From a bacterium (GTDB lineage: Bacteria; Oederibacteriota; CAKKQC01), in NCBI GenBank assembly GCA_919901855.1, contig CAKKQC010000022.1, forward strand, positions 1 to 64,000: a DNA stretch of 64,000 nt. Direction: 5' to 3'. The notes beneath the pieces were generated by a model, which saw only the letters and a program-made list of their open reading frames with translations, ran no database searches and had not been told where the DNA came from. The position numbers and the translations under genes are program-made. Numbering within the stretch: the first letter of the stretch is position 1; each line of letters starts with the position of its first letter. Positions 63,477 through 64,000 of the stretch are shown piece after piece.

Positions 63477-63499
63477 CGGCCCAAGGCTAAGGCGCTGGC

Positions 63500-64000
63500 C
63501 TAGCCCGTCTTCCGGGGGGTCGGCGGGCTGGTCGGTCGGGTGGTCTGCTCCTTCTGTCGGCGGACGAGATCCTCGATCTGGCCGAGGGCCCTTCGGACAT
63601 CCTGGCTGCCCTGGTTCAGGACGAGCGAGCGCCTGAGTGCGATCACGGAAGTCCCGAGGTCGCCGGCCGCCGCGCAGGCGTATCCGTACCACTGCCAGAA
63701 CTCCGGTTCGTTCGGGACGAGCTCACACGCGCGTTTCATGCACGCGACGGCGGCGGGGTAGTCGTGAAACGCGGTCACTGACAACCGCCCGAGAACGCTC
63801 AGCACGGCGTAGTTGTCGGGATCCTTCCTGAGGATGTCGCGGGCCATCCTGCGGGCGGCGACCAATTGGGTGTGCCGGGGGTCGAGCGTCGCGAGGAAGG
63901 CCGGGTAGGGGCGAAGCTTCATGCGGATTCGTCCCTGGCGGGCATACTCGTGCCGTTCATTGAGGCCGGTGGCCCGGTCGAACCGGACAAGCGCCTGGAG
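63500..64000 (-). CDS. TPR-like protein, 5' end outside the window
   Basis: The visible 166 residues end with a Pro/Thr-rich tail. They contain helix pairs of TPR type: NYAVLSVLGRLSVTAFHDYPAAVACMKRACELVP and EFWQWYGYACAAAGDLGTSVIALRRSLVLN. The frame is open to the right edge (LVRFDRATGLNERHEYARQG precedes the first Met at 63922), and this part also looks coding, so the gene most likely continues beyond 64000. No function can be assigned. It converges on era with a 23-base gap. Confidence 0.65.
   Translation of the reverse strand, partial: LQALVRFDRATGLNERHEYARQGRIRMKLRPYPAFLATLDPRHTQLVAARRMARDILRKDPDNYAVLSVLGRLSVTAFHDYPAAVACMKRACELVPNEPEFWQWYGYACAAAGDLGTSVIALRRSLVLNQGSQDVRRALGQIEDLVRRQKEQTTRPTSPPTPRKTG

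Noticed and set aside
63477-63499. Bidirectional terminator between era and the TPR-like gene
   Set aside because: GGCTA/TAGCC can form only a 5-bp stem and there is no T-run on either strand.

Overview
The window is GC-rich throughout (roughly two-thirds G+C by eye) and very gene-dense. Genes lie in long co-directional runs that mostly overlap by a few bases (ATGA, GTGA, TGATG). Lnt, a LolC/E-type permease with LolD, outer-membrane barrel-like proteins and PorV-like proteins indicate a Gram-negative (diderm) bacterium. The two 'surface protein with C-terminal sorting-like domain + PorV-like protein' pairs recall the Bacteroidetes/Fibrobacteres group and related uncultivated phyla, but the GC content is much higher than in Bacteroidetes. 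I cannot name a phylum from the sequence alone; an uncultivated high-GC diderm lineage is the best guess.

Layout. 1-8273 (minus strand): two ROK-family sugar kinases, a PIG-L deacetylase, peptide deformylase, a DUF2723 membrane protein, an HTH-MBL hydrolase and a TPR-SpoIID lipoprotein. 8331-18599 (plus): a half-size TauE/SafE protein, an SDR, a cNMP-binding regulator, then a carbohydrate cluster of class II aldolase, sugar isomerase, FGGY kinase, a VapBC-like insertion and three polyol/sugar dehydrogenases. 18658-22439: uvrA and a Xer-type tyrosine recombinase. 22440-25231: an accessory island of toxin-antitoxin genes (two RHH-PIN copies, one frameshifted; HicBA; an orphan YgiT zinc finger) and a retropepsin-like gene. 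26203-31342: argB-ribD-ribE-DUF327-ribBA-ribH-nusB. 31466-35535: a surface-protein/PorV pair bracketed by two identical 89-bp palindromic elements. 35621-42465 (minus): FAH-family hydrolase, HD-GYP protein, ilvE, lolD, lolC/E and lysS. 42538-52208 (plus): a membrane glycosyltransferase-like protein, sixA, a phosphoesterase, a double O-antigen-ligase-like protein, lnt, and livG-livF. 52278-59404: a cNMP-binding protein, a kelch protein, a 1514-residue beta-propeller surface protein and a second PorV-like protein. 59401-63476: recG, rsmD, coaD and era; a partial TPR-like gene runs off the right edge on the minus strand.

Most notable: the last ~20 codons of the tyrosine recombinase (from its catalytic Tyr to the stop) recur, diverged, at the end of each cargo unit in the island that follows it. 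Immediately after two of these tails (one of them degenerate) lies a TTGACG promoter and a toxin-antitoxin pair. This looks like a cassette array that uses the 3' end of its own recombinase gene as attachment site. Second: two separate translationally coupled modules of a secreted repeat protein plus a PorV-like outer-membrane protein suggest a type IX-like export route, and one module is flanked by direct copies of a perfect long palindrome. Third: several genes have a -10-like hexamer only 5-9 bases before the start codon, which suggests frequent leaderless transcripts.
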